This document shows, one piece after another, positions 48,986 through 62,600 of a stretch of 64,000 nucleotides of DNA; within the stretch, counting starts at the first letter, position 1; each line of letters opens with the position of its first letter. Both the position numbers and the translations under genes were made by a program. Below the pieces are notes generated by a model. The model saw nothing but the letters and a program-made list of their open reading frames with translations, searched no databases and was not told where the DNA came from. Source of the DNA: Drosophila miranda (Eukaryota; Arthropoda; Insecta; Diptera; Drosophilidae); assembly GCF_003369915.1 (NCBI RefSeq), contig NC_046675.1:15066001-15130000 (forward strand), given 5' to 3'.

Positions 48986-51900
48986 GGGAAAGAACCATCT
49001 CTAATTTCAAGCTTAAGTTGCAAAGCAAACGGAAACTGGAATGATAGATAGACACATAGAACGATCTTCTGTTCAACACTCGATAGAAAACTCCCCGATG
49101 GAATAAAATACGAGTATACTTCACGCTTAAAAACCAATCTATCTATCTATTTGCTAACCTAAAATCTAAAAATAGTTACCTTGGAAACGTCCATTACTGC
49201 AAAGAAGCCACTACTCCAAGAGAGCTAACGAATCGTTTTTGAAAAGCACTCCCCTTTTCCTCTACCTCCTCCAACTTCCACTCCACACTCTCCCCTGCCA
49301 AAACAGTCCTTGGCCGCATTCTAACTTGAATTTGTATTGTGCAAACTTAAACAAAAGGAGTCTCCCGGGAAGCAGGGGTTTTAGAGCTGGCAACAAAGCG
49401 TTAATGGCCGAACAGCAGTCAGTTGGTCAGGCAGGCAAATCGACTGATGAACACCGTGGAGGAGGAGGGGGAGGAGAGGGTCCGAAAGGATTCTCCTAGG
49501 CATCACCTGAACCCGGCAGTGTGGGAGAGAGAAATAGAATGTGAGAGGAGGAGGAGTTAAGCCATAACCAGAAAAGGCGGACGGGAACAGGACAGGGCAG
49601 AAACCACAGGCCAGCAAATTGAGACAGAAACAGAGACAGGGCTCGGTGTTTGTTAGATGCTCGGCCAGGATGGACACGTGGCAACCCACCACACCGGACG
49701 ACGACTCCTTCGCAAGCTGGGGATTTGTGGTTCAATGGGCGGGTGGCAGGTCGGCAGGCGCATTCCATCACATATCACAATTTATGTGGGTTTCTGGCAT
49801 ACGCAAATCCTGCATCGGGACTGAACTCGGGGGCAGGCAAGCAGGCAGGCATGGAGGCCAGGACGCATGGCTAATTCAGCTTGTAACCCCAATCAGTGGG
49901 CGGCACTGAGCTGCCAAACCCACAGCCAGACAGACACCACCCCGTATGGTTAGGATATACGATACATATGCAGGTACACATATACGTATACGTATGCACG
50001 CACACAGTGGCAGCGAGAGCTCGACTGGCATCAAATTGAACCATCAAGGACATTTGCTCGTATTGCAAATTGTGTCCGACACGTGGCGCCCACACACTTC
50101 ACAGCCTGCAGCAGATTGATGCATTCTGTCTCCCACTCGTAAATGCGAATCAGATGGGAAATGGGCTGCACACATAGTCGTCCTGTGTGCACATCATGAT
50201 CATCATTATTATTGCAATCATCGGAATTATTAAAGGGATTCAGTGGGTGGGTGGAGGGGGGGATAGGGATGGGGCATACATATGACTGCAGGACGATTTG
50301 CACATTTATCTCTTTTCTGATTTTCCAGTCCAGGACAATCACATAATGGGCTTCACTCCTCTATCATCTCTCTCTCTCTCTCTTTGCCTCTCTCTCCCTT
50401 CCTGCTTATCCCACTCCCACTTTTGGGGCTGTTAAAATATATTGCCTGCTTATAGGCGCGTGCGGTTAAGTGACAGCAAAGGACAGCAAGGGAACGGAAC
50501 GAAACCGGAACAGGGAGGAAACGTAACAGTAAGGGAACGGAACAGCCAGAGAAGAGGACGAAAAGGGTGAGCAGAGTGGGGTGGAGTGCGAGTGCGAGGC
50601 TTACAAACAACTGCCAAGAGTACAGGCAAACCATTAGGGCCTCCGTCCACAGTGAAGACTGGCTAAGATATCCAGGAATCCCATCTTTATTCGCACATAT
50701 CAAAATTAAAGGTAATCTACGAAGAAGAATGGAGCTGGAGTTATATATAAAAGTGCATCTTCATCTTTTACTATTTTCAAAGTATCTTTTGGTGGCTTCG
50801 CTTTTCTCGAGCTACCACTGTACTAGCATTTTAGCTGGCTGTGTAGTAAAATGCTGTAAATGCTGGGGGTACTTGGCCGAGTTCTTGTTTGCCCGGTGGC
50901 AAAGTGGCAGAGGAGGCATCGCATCGCATCACAGAGGAACCCCAACAGCTCATAGAAGATAAGATGGCGATGACGGGATAGGATAGGAAACTATCATCAG
51001 ACAACAATGGTTGGTGCCTCCTCCTGTCAGTGGCACATTCCTCTCGTCCCATCCTTATCCTTATCCCGCTCTCCCCATCGTTTGCTACCAATCTGTATGC
51101 CCCTCTGTCCCCTATCCTTTTGGCTCTCACATTTCCATCCTGTTTGGTGAGGCATCTCCTCCGTTTCTCGCTCTGCTTTTCAGAGGCGGCACCTACCCGG
51201 CGGCTCCCATCCTGCATCCTGAATGGTGGAATGCCTCACGTCTGTGTAAACCAATTTTAACGGTTTAACTTACGGCTTATATGAGGGTCCACTTGTCCAC
51301 TCTCCCTCCCACAATGTGTGCGTGTGTGTGTGTATTGGCCATAAGCGTTGGCCATGTTTGTTTACAATGCTTTTATGTTTGCCCAAATGGCGGCGACACT
51401 CCGCTCCTCAACCGCCTCCTTCCACGAAAAACAGTTGCGGCAGCCTGGCTGGACCTTGGAGCCACAGACTTGTTACCAAGTCAAGCGTTTCCGCCTTCGC
51501 CTCCGCCTCCATCTGGTTCCGCATAAATTTATGCATGAAAGGGAGAGACACAGCACACACACAGAGAGAGCGGAGAGAGAGCCAACTGTATCCCGTTGTG
51601 TGTTTGTGACTTATTGTTATGCTGCCACTGTGCCCCAATTTATGAGCAGGAGGTTGGTCGGGGCCCCCCCCTCCTCCAAATCATCACAAAAGTTGGCCTT
51701 TAAAAATAGACAACCATTTTTGGGTTGGAATGCTCTCTTCCCTGGAGCCACCCCTCCCGCCCCAGAGCCAAGTCTATGCTAAATGGAATCCAAGGGCTGA
51801 AAAGTTTCAGCCCCCCTCCATCCTCCGTCCACCCTTCCACAGATCCCAGAAGAACCTACGGCACACATAAATACATGGACTTAGGTCCTGAGAACAGGAG

Positions 51901-52517
51901 GGACTCGTTTCATCAACTCAAGGAGAACGACGAGCGACAGAGCGAGGCACGAGATTGGAAAATGTGGCATGAAGATGAAGACGAAGCTGAAGCTAGGAGA
52001 CGGCGACATGGTGACGGTGGCACTTGGGATTAAACCGGCAGAGGACTTAACTCTCAGGCTAAAGTTAGGGATTTTGAATGCCTGATGAAGTGCAAGAGAA
52101 GCAGGTCGGGCAGAGCCAAAGCCTGTGCTCATCCATGCCCACTCCTGGTGCTGCTCCTGCTCCTCCTTCTGTGCGTGTACCGTCATTAAGAGCTGCCAAC
52201 TTATGCGATTTGATTTAAGCCACCCCTTACGCTGTGCTTTTCTTATAAAGCACTGGAGTGGGCGGGCCGGTATTGACACAGGGGGAGAGAGAGAGCGAGG
52301 GGAGATAGAACTCCTTGAGACTCCTGCAAATTGCGTTCTCCTCTGCCAAGCCCAACACCCACTTTTAATTGCAAAATTCTTGAAACTTTTGTGCACAAGA
52401 CAATTTTCTATAAATATAAGCAACAGTGTTCTATAAATATATAGACTAAAACAAAATTTAAGTTAGTCTTTCGTGTTTCATTTCTGCTACTTTTGCTACA
52501 AAAAATATGGGAAAATA

Positions 52518-52848
52518 TATGTCGGGAAAGTGTGATGTGTTTAACGCCCAGAGGGAAGCGTTTCAGACCCCATAAAGTATACATATTCTTGATCAGCATC
52601 AAAGACCGAGTCGATGGAGCCTTGTCTGTCTTTCCGTCTTATTTGATGACCAGATTTTAGAGCCTACAAAAGCTAGAGCCAATAAATGTTGAGTCCAGAC
52701 TCCGGTGATATCACACACAAAGGACGAAAGTCTGTGGCATCCACGCCGTATCATAGAGAATGACCATATCTACCAGACGACTGAATCTGTATCAGATCGG
52801 AATATTATTATAGCCAGAAGGCACAAATGAAATTTCAGTGGCTACGCG
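52518..52848 (+). mobile_element. DINE-1 (SGM/ISY-type Helentron) copy
   Basis: It carries the diagnostic DINE-1 string CCCATAAAGTATACATATTC followed by CTTGATCAGCATCAA, then ACCGAGTCGATGGAGCC and CTTGTCTGTCTTTCCGTC. Its right half is collinear with the fragment at 28377-28640, up to AGTGGCTACGCG. It has no coding capacity. The exact ends are uncertain by some tens of bases. Confidence 0.85.
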
Positions 52849-53229
52849 TTCATTTTCCATCTCCTTCTCACGCAATCTTTTTCGTGGAATGTGTGAGCCC
52901 TCTGGCGGAGGGAAGCCGCGGCCTTTGCCGCTGCTCACAGCGTTTGCCCTCGTTTTCTCATAATTTAATTGAATTTAATTATTGAAAATTCAAGGGTACA
53001 CCTTTAGCTCGTGGGGGGGTCGTCTGCACATCGATTTGGGGAATATTTTTTCACACGTTTTTATTTGGAAAGGTATGGGGGCGGGGCGCATTAGAGACCC
53101 CGAAATGTATGCAGCACTAAATGTAAATTTGCTTTTTGTGCGCATTAGCACACAGCAGGTGGTAGGAGAGAGTAGGATTGAGTGTGGAAGGGAGATAGGT
53201 CGGGAGGAAGGAGGTGTATGAATGTACAG

Positions 53230-53400
53230 TCTCCCTCTCTCTCTCCCTCTCTCTCTCTGTGTGTGTGTGTGTGTGGGCGAGTACGTGCGTGTAGTCAAGT
53301 GTTTGTTTGTTTAGCGAGCGACAATAAACAACAACAACGAGATCCAGAACAACAACAACTCACAAGTACAACAGCAACGATAACGGGAGGAGAGAAGAGC
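53230..53400 (+). promoter_or_regulatory. GAGA/GT-rich stretch followed by CAA-rich leader-like sequence
   Basis: CT/GA repeats and (GT)8, then TCAAGTG, then a run of CAACAACAA-type sequence resembling the 5'UTR of neuronal fly genes. A TSS on the plus strand around 53294 is possible. There is no direct evidence of transcription, and the long open frame through here is low-complexity. Confidence 0.25.
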
Positions 53401-56400
53401 GAGAGGGGAACATTGGTAGCAAATGAGCAGAAACAACAAAAGCGCCGCAGAGCAACCGCAGGGGCACCCCAAAAAGAGCAGGAGAGCAGCGGGAGGGGGG
53501 TGGTGCAGACAGGCAACAGCCACGAAGCGAGGCGAAGCTCTCCTTGTTGTCAAGTGGAGTTTAATTTATGTTCAGTCCTGGCACACACACACACAAGCAC
53601 CCCCCCCTACACTCAGAGCCCCCACCTGACGCCATTTTTGAGGGAGGAGAAGGCAGGCGTCGGGCGCCGGGAGGCAGAAGCCCGACACAACTTTCGGCTC
53701 TGCTGTTGCTCCTCCCTTTGCTTTGGCGCTAACTTAATTTCCATTTCCATATTTAGCACGTCTCGCTCTGACGCTCTCTGTCCCAAGCTCCCTTTCTCTC
53801 TCTCTCTGCCTCCAGGGTTGTCAAGTGTTGCGTGTGAAATGCAAGTTTTCGATAACCTCCCGAAAAAAAGGGCAATCGAGAAATCGAGAAGCAGCAACAA
53901 AAATACACATTTTGTGAAAGGGGATTCTCCCCACCATCGTCCACTAATCGAAAACCGAAAATTAGAGAAAATGGGATGGAGAAGAATGTTAATCGGGAAA
54001 AACTTTCCCCACTGCTGTTGTGTGTATGTGTGCTTGTGGCAACAACTTTCATTAGACACTCAGATAAGTTGAAACTTTTATGGTGGAAATTCAGCCACAA
54101 AGCAACGATAAAGAGTGGGGGAAACACACAGAGAGCGAGAGGGAAAGAGAGAAAGAGGGAATTGACGTAATCAAAGTGCTTAAGAGGAGCCGAATAAAGC
54201 AAGATCGTAAATCAGAAAATTTAAGTGGCGGTCTCCACCCCCGAAAATAAACAAGCATAAAGCGGAATCTGTAATGGAATCAGCGCTAATTACGCAATCC
54301 GCCTGCTGCAAGAGAGGGCGGAACGGAGACTTGTTTGTTTTCTAATTAGCTTTGGTCACACTTATCGTGTGTATCTTTATCGATATACAGTAAAAAGTAT
54401 TCCCCAAGTGATTTTGAGAATGTTTTTAAAGAGTGTTAACGATTTCCAAGAGTAATTGCCTAAGATTTAATAAATTTGTACAAAACTAATCTCGATTAAT
54501 ACCGATAAACTGCTATAAATCGATAGCACCCCTCACTCCGATGAGTTTCCTCAATCCATGCGTAATCTTTTTCCTAGTTTTTAGTTTTCCTTTCCTGTAT
54601 TTAGGGATAATTTCAGTGCAAGGAACAACCTGGTTAGGATAAATTATCGGATAGCTGAAAACAACTGTAGTTGCGGTTGCCGCCTCCAACCACTTAGGAC
54701 TCGTAATTTTCCGCGTCTGATGTGAGTTCATTGTCCCTTTGTTGAGGCACTACACACATCCAGCCCTTCGGCTTACAATGGCCTAATGGGAGTGGTGATG
54801 GCAGTGGTGAGGGCGGGGGCTTTAGTTCCATTGTAACCCGACAACGACGCTACACTACAAGTACACGTGAAACCAGGGACCTAATTGTTCGGTCTGAATG
54901 CAGTAACGCCACTTTAGAGATTACATGGTTGAAATGCAAACCAATTGCCCCACAAGAGACAATGAGCATAGAATTTGGAAAGATTATAACCCTAACCTTT
55001 CCCCATGTCCTTTTACCTCATTTCGTGTAGAACGTAGCATAAATCGAAATCTCTTGAACAGCATTTCTCCGCCCAAATAAGTCTCTTTTGTTACACAGTT
55101 TGACAGTCAATTTCGCAGTCGATTTTTACGATGTGTACGCAAAAAACACAATCTGTGCTCCCCAAATTGGGACCGGCCCGGCTTGCCTTATATGGCCAAC
55201 AAGTCAAGTACACGTGTTTAGCCGCACGTACTTACAACATTTATTTTTCTCAGCTGCAGCTACTTTTATTTCAGGCCAAGCTGTTGGCTTTTTGTGTTGC
55301 TTCTACGTCACGTAATACAACGGTATAAAAAAACCATAGGGGCTATATATACTCGTATTTCGTATATACCCTTTTGCTCGGGGCGCATTCCCTTGGAGGG
55401 ACAAGGAACACAAGCAAGAATCTTTATAACGAGACGTTGCAAAATAAATTGTGCCCCCAGAGAAATCCAAAAGGGAGTTGCCCGGCCGGCCTCTAGCCCC
55501 CCCCTTCCTCTCCCTTCTAGGCGCGCCACTTTGCATGCAACCAAGCGATCAGGGCTAATGCAATCAAGTGGGCGTGGCCAGAAAATGGACAAACAACAAC
55601 CACAAAAATCGATGGCTTTTCACGCAGGCCGCAATTTTTTTTTGTTCCCCCAGCCACCGCAAAACAAATTGAAATGCAAACTATATAAAATTGTCGTCGA
55701 AATGGCAGGCCGGCCGCTGGATGGGTGGGGGGATTGGTGGGGATAAACGATGGTTGTTCCGGATAGATATTGTGTGTACTGTATACGTGGGAGATCCAGC
55801 CAGTTGATGGAGGTTTTTGCATATGGTTTGTCAGACATTCAAAGCGATGCCCAATATTTGCCAATTAGCAGATGGCCGGATGTTCACGAAATATGGGGGG
55901 AAAATATGTAAATTTGTACGTGTTTCCATGAAAATATAGAGATAGTTCGTTAGATAGTTAATCAATTTAAAGCTGATTGATTTGATAGAATTGCATTAAA
56001 ACATTATCTGTAAAACGTGAGCCTCGACAAAAGCGTTCAAAGGGGATTTGTCGTTTAGGGATGATCAAATTGATAGAATTCGAAAAATTGCCCATCAAGA
56101 GGGAATCTAAAGGCACTTAAGGGAATTATACTATCATTTGGGCAACATTTTTTTGTTGATAGCTCTTCAATCTCTTCAATCTTCAAATACCAGCTTTAAC
56201 AGCTTTATAACACTTTTAGCAATTATTCAATGTGACCATAAAGCATTCACTTTGTGATATGCGAATGTAAGTGAGATAAAGTCCATAAGTACCGACTTTT
56301 CACCGCAAATAAATGGAAAAATCCATTAAACGCTTTTCGTTGGATATGCCATGAACACAATAAAACCCGGGGGAAGGGTGGGAAAAAAATAAAGAAAGAA

Positions 56401-59339
56401 AAAGCATACAAACAACAGCCATTGGGCATCCCGAAACCCATCTGCACGTGACGGGATTCAGTGTTTGCATTGCACTTTAATTGACTCGCATGACGGGTAT
56501 GCGAAGCCAAGACAAGTGAACGGAAACAGAGGTGGAAACCCTGACAGGGCGGCAGAGAGAGAAACAATGGAAAGAGGCAGAGAGCATTGGCAGCGAGAGA
56601 TGCAGAGACCCAGTCAAAAGCTTCAGCAGCGCTGCGAGAGCAGTATAAACAGTAACAATGAGAGCAGCAGCAGCAGCAGCGCGATAGAAGGATCAGCAGC
56701 GGCCGCACTGCTGGCAGAGATGGAAAGAGCAAAAGAGACAAAAGCTGCGAATTCATGCGCAGCAGAGGTAAAAACAGTAGCAGAGGCAGCAGGTAGAAAC
56801 TGTAGTAGTGAGAGAATCGGCGCAGCAGCAGCACTGCGAGCAAGATCAAGGCATGTTAATAAAAGGTGAAGCAGTGCTAAAAGGCCTCCTGTCTTGTTTG
56901 CGAATAGGTACATACATATGTACATATGCAAGTGCCAGACTCAAAGTTTCAACTCATACAATTACAACTTGGAACATCTACTGCAGCAGAGCAGCTCTGA
57001 GAGTATGGGGCAGTATTAAATCAGCAAACCAGCAGCAGAGGTCTCTGTTTCCAGCAGGACGAAGGCGACGTACATGTTGGCGGAATGAAGACCAAGAAAA
57101 AGGTGAAATACTGTGAAATAATTACAAGGTCAACGGTGGCTCGCTGCTGCTGCACTGTCATCATTCATGAATATATCACGCGCGCGCCCTCATTTATGCA
57201 CCGTTTATTTACACGCACCAACACACTCACACACACACACACACGTATACAAATGAGAGGCGTAAATATTTCATGGCAAATGACTTACTCGCTCATTGTT
57301 TGGCAAAAGAGCAAGAGAGACAAGGAGAAGAGTTGAGGCCAGCAGCGATGTCGGCAGAGGGGATTATTAAAATGAGACAACAAATGCTCGCGTTGGCGTG
57401 AAATTGCACAAAACAGAAACAAAAGCCATGAGAAGTAAGTTTAAAGAGCAAACAAAAGAGAGGGAGGGAGAAGGAGAGTGGCAGAAAATACCGCAAATTG
57501 TAATCAACGAAAGACCAATTGTCCGTTCAGTGGGGTGGAGTGGAGGGAGTGAGTCAGACTGAAAGCCGGGAAGAAAGAGAGCTCAAGAGAGGGGGAGAAA
57601 ATTATAGTCCGATATTCTACAGACACTAAGAAGAAAAGGTGAAAGCATTTGTGAGAATGAGAGAAAGTGGAAAGAAAATCTTTCAAGCTCTGCCAGAACA
57701 ATTTCCAATAAGTGAAAGGAACACAGCAATCTGATATTTTGCCATTTTCCACAACGATTTACAACTGATTAAGCAGCTTAAAATGATTTTAATTTAAATT
57801 GAAATTACATGTCTCTGACGTAAACGTTTTCCACACAAATTGAATGTACAATATTATGATAGGGCAATGCCACACAAAAACACAGAGCAAATCAAATCAA
57901 TTTCCATGCAATTGCATTGATTTGCATATTCGTATTTCAAACGCAACTGTGGCCATCGATGGCATCATTAAAACCCAACAATTACATTCCACATTCCGTG
58001 ACAGGCAACGAAGAACGACTTTGGAGTGGGGTATTTAGCATATGGAATACCTTTTAGATCGGGTTTCCCATGCATAACTCTACAATCGAAATGCATTTCC
58101 AACAGATTATAATAATCTTATAAATCGTTATACATAGTTAGTCTAAGAAGAATATACCCATTCGAATACCCTCTACCGAGCACTGGGTACTGGCTGTACA
58201 AATTGCAGTGACACGAGACACAAAGTCAATTGCCGTGGGTCACAAAGGTTTGAGAACGAGCGCGGGAATGAATCACCGGAAGGCAACAATTAACACTGCA
58301 AAAATAAAGTGTGAATATTTTAAAGAGTCAATAGATGAGTCAAGCGAATGTGAAAATGGATAGAAATAGGTATAGCTGGGGGAATAAACAAACGGCCGTT
58401 CCGAGAGTAAGCCAAACAACAATCAGCCATCACATCATCATCATGGTGATCCCTGGAATACCAGAGCATCGCTTGACGTCACAGTACTGTGAATTAATGT
58501 ATAGTCGTAAAGCCGAAACCCAAACAAGTTCTCATAAATCTTTAAACAGATTTCACCAACAGATGCAGCAGCCGGCAATCGATAAACTGCAGCAGCGACA
58601 GCACCAGCAAACAAAGATTTATTTTAATAAATAATTAAATGCGTACACTGATCGAATTTTTCGTATATGTTCTGTTGTGTGCTGTTTTTTTCCTGAAGCT
58701 AATCCTTACTTTAAGCTTCTGTGCGTGGCCACGAGGAAATAGAAAATGAAATGAAACGGGAATTCCAGTGAAAATTTTGGTATAAACATTCTAGAAAAGC
58801 TAGAGCCATAAACTTTATAGTTTTTTACTTATAAATAAATGAATAAATCGCTGAAAGACTTTTGTTGAGGTACACACGGAAAACCCTGAACTCAATGAAC
58901 TCATTCTATAGAGATGATCAAACAACTTATTAGCTTGTGGGTCACAAGCACTCCCCCTCTTGTACGCTTTGTAGGTCATTGTTTAGTGCGGATCTCTTGG
59001 GAGTGGTGCTCTGTTTACTTATGAAAGTGTATATGGATTCTTGCATATTTGCTCGCACAGTGCGTTCCAAATGTTTAGCAATTGTTAAACACAAACATTT
59101 CACGTGAGCCCCCCTCCCATCCTGCCACATGCCACATACCGCGTATAGGAAGTGGGGATTGGGACTGGGAGTGGGAGTGGGTGGCTGACGCCTGTGTAAT
59201 ATGGATGAGGTCACGTTTGGCTGGTTTGCTGCTCTGCCATCATCACGCACATTCGACATGCACATTGAGAGAGACGCGCTCGACATCCTCCGTATACCAT
59301 CCATATATACACCCAGGGAAAAAAACACCCTGAAAGTGT

Positions 59340-59600
59340 GATATTCAGATTTCGAGAGTTTAAGTTTTAAAAATATATTTAATTTAGATTTATTTATTTT
59401 AGTTAAATATATTTCATATTTAAAATAAATATATTTCTTATACAAAATTAAATATTTTCATATTTCCCTACAAATGTATTTTAAAGCGTTTTAAAATTAG
59501 ATTTTTTAATAAATGTGTTCTTAAATCGAAATCTATTTAATTTTAACATTTTTGTGTTTAAAAACCGAAAATTTCATTTAAATATGGATGTGCTTTTACT
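59340..59600. repeat. AT-rich tract with repeated TTTAAATATATTT-like motifs
   Basis: About 260 bases of over 80 percent A+T with recurrent AAATATATTT and its inverted forms. It might be a decayed MITE, a matrix-attachment-like region, or simple drift. Confidence 0.5.
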
Positions 59601-62600
59601 TTTTACTATGCCATTCTTCACCGAGTAATGTTTGCCATATATAATAGTACATCTAGTGATATCTTACATAAGCAGTGCCGCGCAGTGCAGTGCAGAGGGC
59701 AAAGTGCAGCTAAATGCTGTTGCAGTTGCAGTTGCATTACCACTGGCTCTGGCAGTTGTCGCCCCAGCCCCGTCTGTTGTTAATGGCTTAAATGGATTAT
59801 CATTGATTTTTGTTTAAGCTCTCCCTCCCTCCCGCTCTCTGTATCTAGAGCATGTGCCTATGTACGTATCTCATTTCGTGTGTGATAATATATTGATGGG
59901 TTCTACGTGATCTAGGCTGCACCGGGGCACCCTATTTTGCAACCGCAAATGGCGCTGGGAAGGGCAGCTGCTTCGTCATCAACTGCAGGTTGCCATTCCC
60001 GTTTCTGGTACTGCAACATTCGGTTGTGGCCACTGCATATGTCATGCAACTGTCAGCAGTTGGAAGGAGGTCGCAGCTGCCACAGATAAAGAGAGACAGA
60101 GAGTTTATTTCCCACATACGCAGCACTGTACTAGTCTGCATCGAAGAGGGGTCCTCTCGTTGGCATATTTTCTCATGATTCTGATGATATGTTGACAATA
60201 GATTCAAAGGATAGCGACAGCGGGTTGGGAGGGGTATGGTATGGTTTTATCGATTCAGTTATGCCATAGATACGACTATGAAAAAGCCACATTTTCGCTG
60301 CAGAGCAACAGAACATTTCCATTTGCTGTGGGAGAGGGTGGATAACCCCAAAGAGATACAGCGACCACCCATGCGACCCATAAAAAAAAAGCGTCAAATA
60401 AATGACATAAAAATCGCATTAACCCATATTTGCACTAAAAGCGAATCAAATTACATCAGAGCGAAAGGCAGACACAAAGCTGCCCCCCTTCCGAAATGAT
60501 ATACGTAATATCTTATCAACAAAAGTCCGTCCGTGCACAGAATGTAACGGAAACGGAAAGTAAATGGCAGACATTTTCGAAAAGAGAGTAACAAAAAAAT
60601 GGCGAAAAGAGAATGGAAAGCTAAAGAGAGACAGGGAGAGAGGAGGAGAGAGGGCAAAGCAAAGTCAGGCACCGAAAAAAAAAAAATCATTGAAAATATG
60701 TGGAAATGTGTTGCCTGCTTATGGGGCGCTCTCGCTCATTTAATTTGCGACCTTCCTCCACATGTGGATGTGTGGATATGAGAATGGGGCCATGGGATAG
60801 CACGTGTGCGCCTGTTCGTGCCAAAGCAACGGAGGAGCAACAGACAGGATGTACTCGTGGAGCCCGCCCCCATGAAACGTGCGGAAATTTGCAGCTGTCG
60901 CATAAATATAAATAATTACACAAATTAGCGAATGTTATTTATTTAATGAATTTTACATTCCACAGCGGAAATCACACATGTATGCGTGTGTGCGGTGCTG
61001 TGCCACTTTTACTAGGAAATACAGCAACAATAATACTGATGAAAATCTAGTTTTTGCTTTGGAATGTTGTTATTTAATGAATTTTTCATTGAATTGAGCG
61101 GTAAACCAGCGAGAAATAATAATGATGGAAATCTTCTGTGTTATTGGGTGTTTTCTGGTTCGAAATGGTTGCAAAAGTAGGTCAAACTTTTGCTTTACTT
61201 TTTCAACAACAAAATCTGTGAAAAATCCAATTTGAAATCCCTTTTTTAACCTTTTTCGAAGTTTATCAACAGTTTACATATTGTATGGGGTTTCAGAACT
61301 TTGTTTGGTCATTCTATTGATTGGGGATTCAATGTTATTTGTTTTTAATCCGTTAAGGAACTTTTGCACACAATAACAAATAGTACTTCCGAGAGAGAAG
61401 TCAGCTTTTGGGATTTTCAAGGTTTACATTTTTGTATGAAATATTCATTAAGCTGTCAGGCTTTAGTTCAATATTTAGTTATAGTTCCAAAAGTAGTTCC
61501 GTCTGATCTTCCATAATCAACTCTGATTTTTTAAAAGTTCCATCTTTTATCGTACTTCTATATTTCTATCATTGCATCTGGTTCTAGCTCTAGTTCTAGT
61601 CATACTTCTGGTTCTGCTTTTCATTCTTTAAGTGGTTCTGCGTACACTTCTATTGGAGCTCCATCAGAACCGCTTCCGAATTCCGTTTTACTAGTGCTTC
61701 TTTGAGGGATCCTGGCTCTAGTTCCTCTCCGATTGCTGATTCTGTCTCTAGTTCGAAATCCTTCAGTCGCCCTCGATTAGTCCCACAAGATAGCCTTCTA
61801 TTGTCATGACCTGCCACACAGCCCATGCCACATGCCACACACACACACAGCATCCCAACTGCATTGCGTGACTCCCAGGAGGAGGGTAATTTAATTGAAA
61901 ACTATGCAAATTTCGTCACCCACACACAGAATGAAACGACAGGGAGAGGCATCGCAAAAGACAAGGACAACTGTGACAAAGGACTGAAGGCTGAAGGGAT
62001 TCGGCAACGCTTTGCGTACTGTCAAGGGTACAGAAGTCGTCAAACCGAGAGATCAAACCGTGTTTCGTGTTCCATGAAACGCAGAAGGGCATGAAAACTG
62101 ATGGCCAGACAAGCAGAAAAAGAGAAACCCGACGATTCATTGATTTCCTCCAGTGCTCCACCAATCTATGCTGCCGTCTACTTCTCTGTGGCAACTTCCT
62201 TACTACTTTGGGGGGGATTGATTAAGGCTGCATTACATTTTGGCAGCTGTTGCAGCAGCAGCTTCCAAGATACAGTTGCCAAGTGATTTTTAACTCAGTT
62301 GTCACAGCAACGAGGCAGCAGCAAGTGGCAAGGACAACAGATCGAATGACATTGCCAGCGAGAGGGAGTGTGCAGAGTGCACAGGATGCAACACAAAAAC
62401 AGGAAAATGGTAAGATTCGAGTACACGTATACTTGGGGGAGAGCACACAGCCACTTGTAAACAGGGGAAAAGCTTTAGCTGTGGTTTCCTTATCCTTACC
62501 TTATCCTTTAAAATGTTGTCAAGGCAACATTTTTCTGAAGCGTGTTGTGTGCTATTTGTCACATGAATTTGTTAAAAGTATGTTGCCAAAACAAATTTTT

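Larger units (their letters stand above)
46201..52517. other. Long non-coding stretch, intron or intergenic
   Basis: No exon can be supported on either strand. The stretch is rich in simple repeats: (CA)11 at 46798-46819, GGGCCCTGGGCTTT duplications at 47270-47300, GT near 47908-47922, (GA)13 at 48354-48380, and GAGA runs at 50365-50395. A cluster of TATCG/CGATA motifs lies at 48800-48985. Codon-like open frames here are driven by repeats and lack splice or family support. Confidence 0.5.

Noticed and set aside
53182-54072. 296-codon open frame on the plus strand
   Set aside because: Low-complexity Ser, Cys-Val, Gln and Thr runs that mirror CT, GT and CAA repeats; no domain, no splice context. 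Chance frame in repeat-rich DNA.
56465-56869. 134-codon Ala/Ser/Glu-rich open frame
   Set aside because: Driven by CAG/GAG repeats; no family resemblance and no flanking gene structure. Might at most be a transcribed leader.
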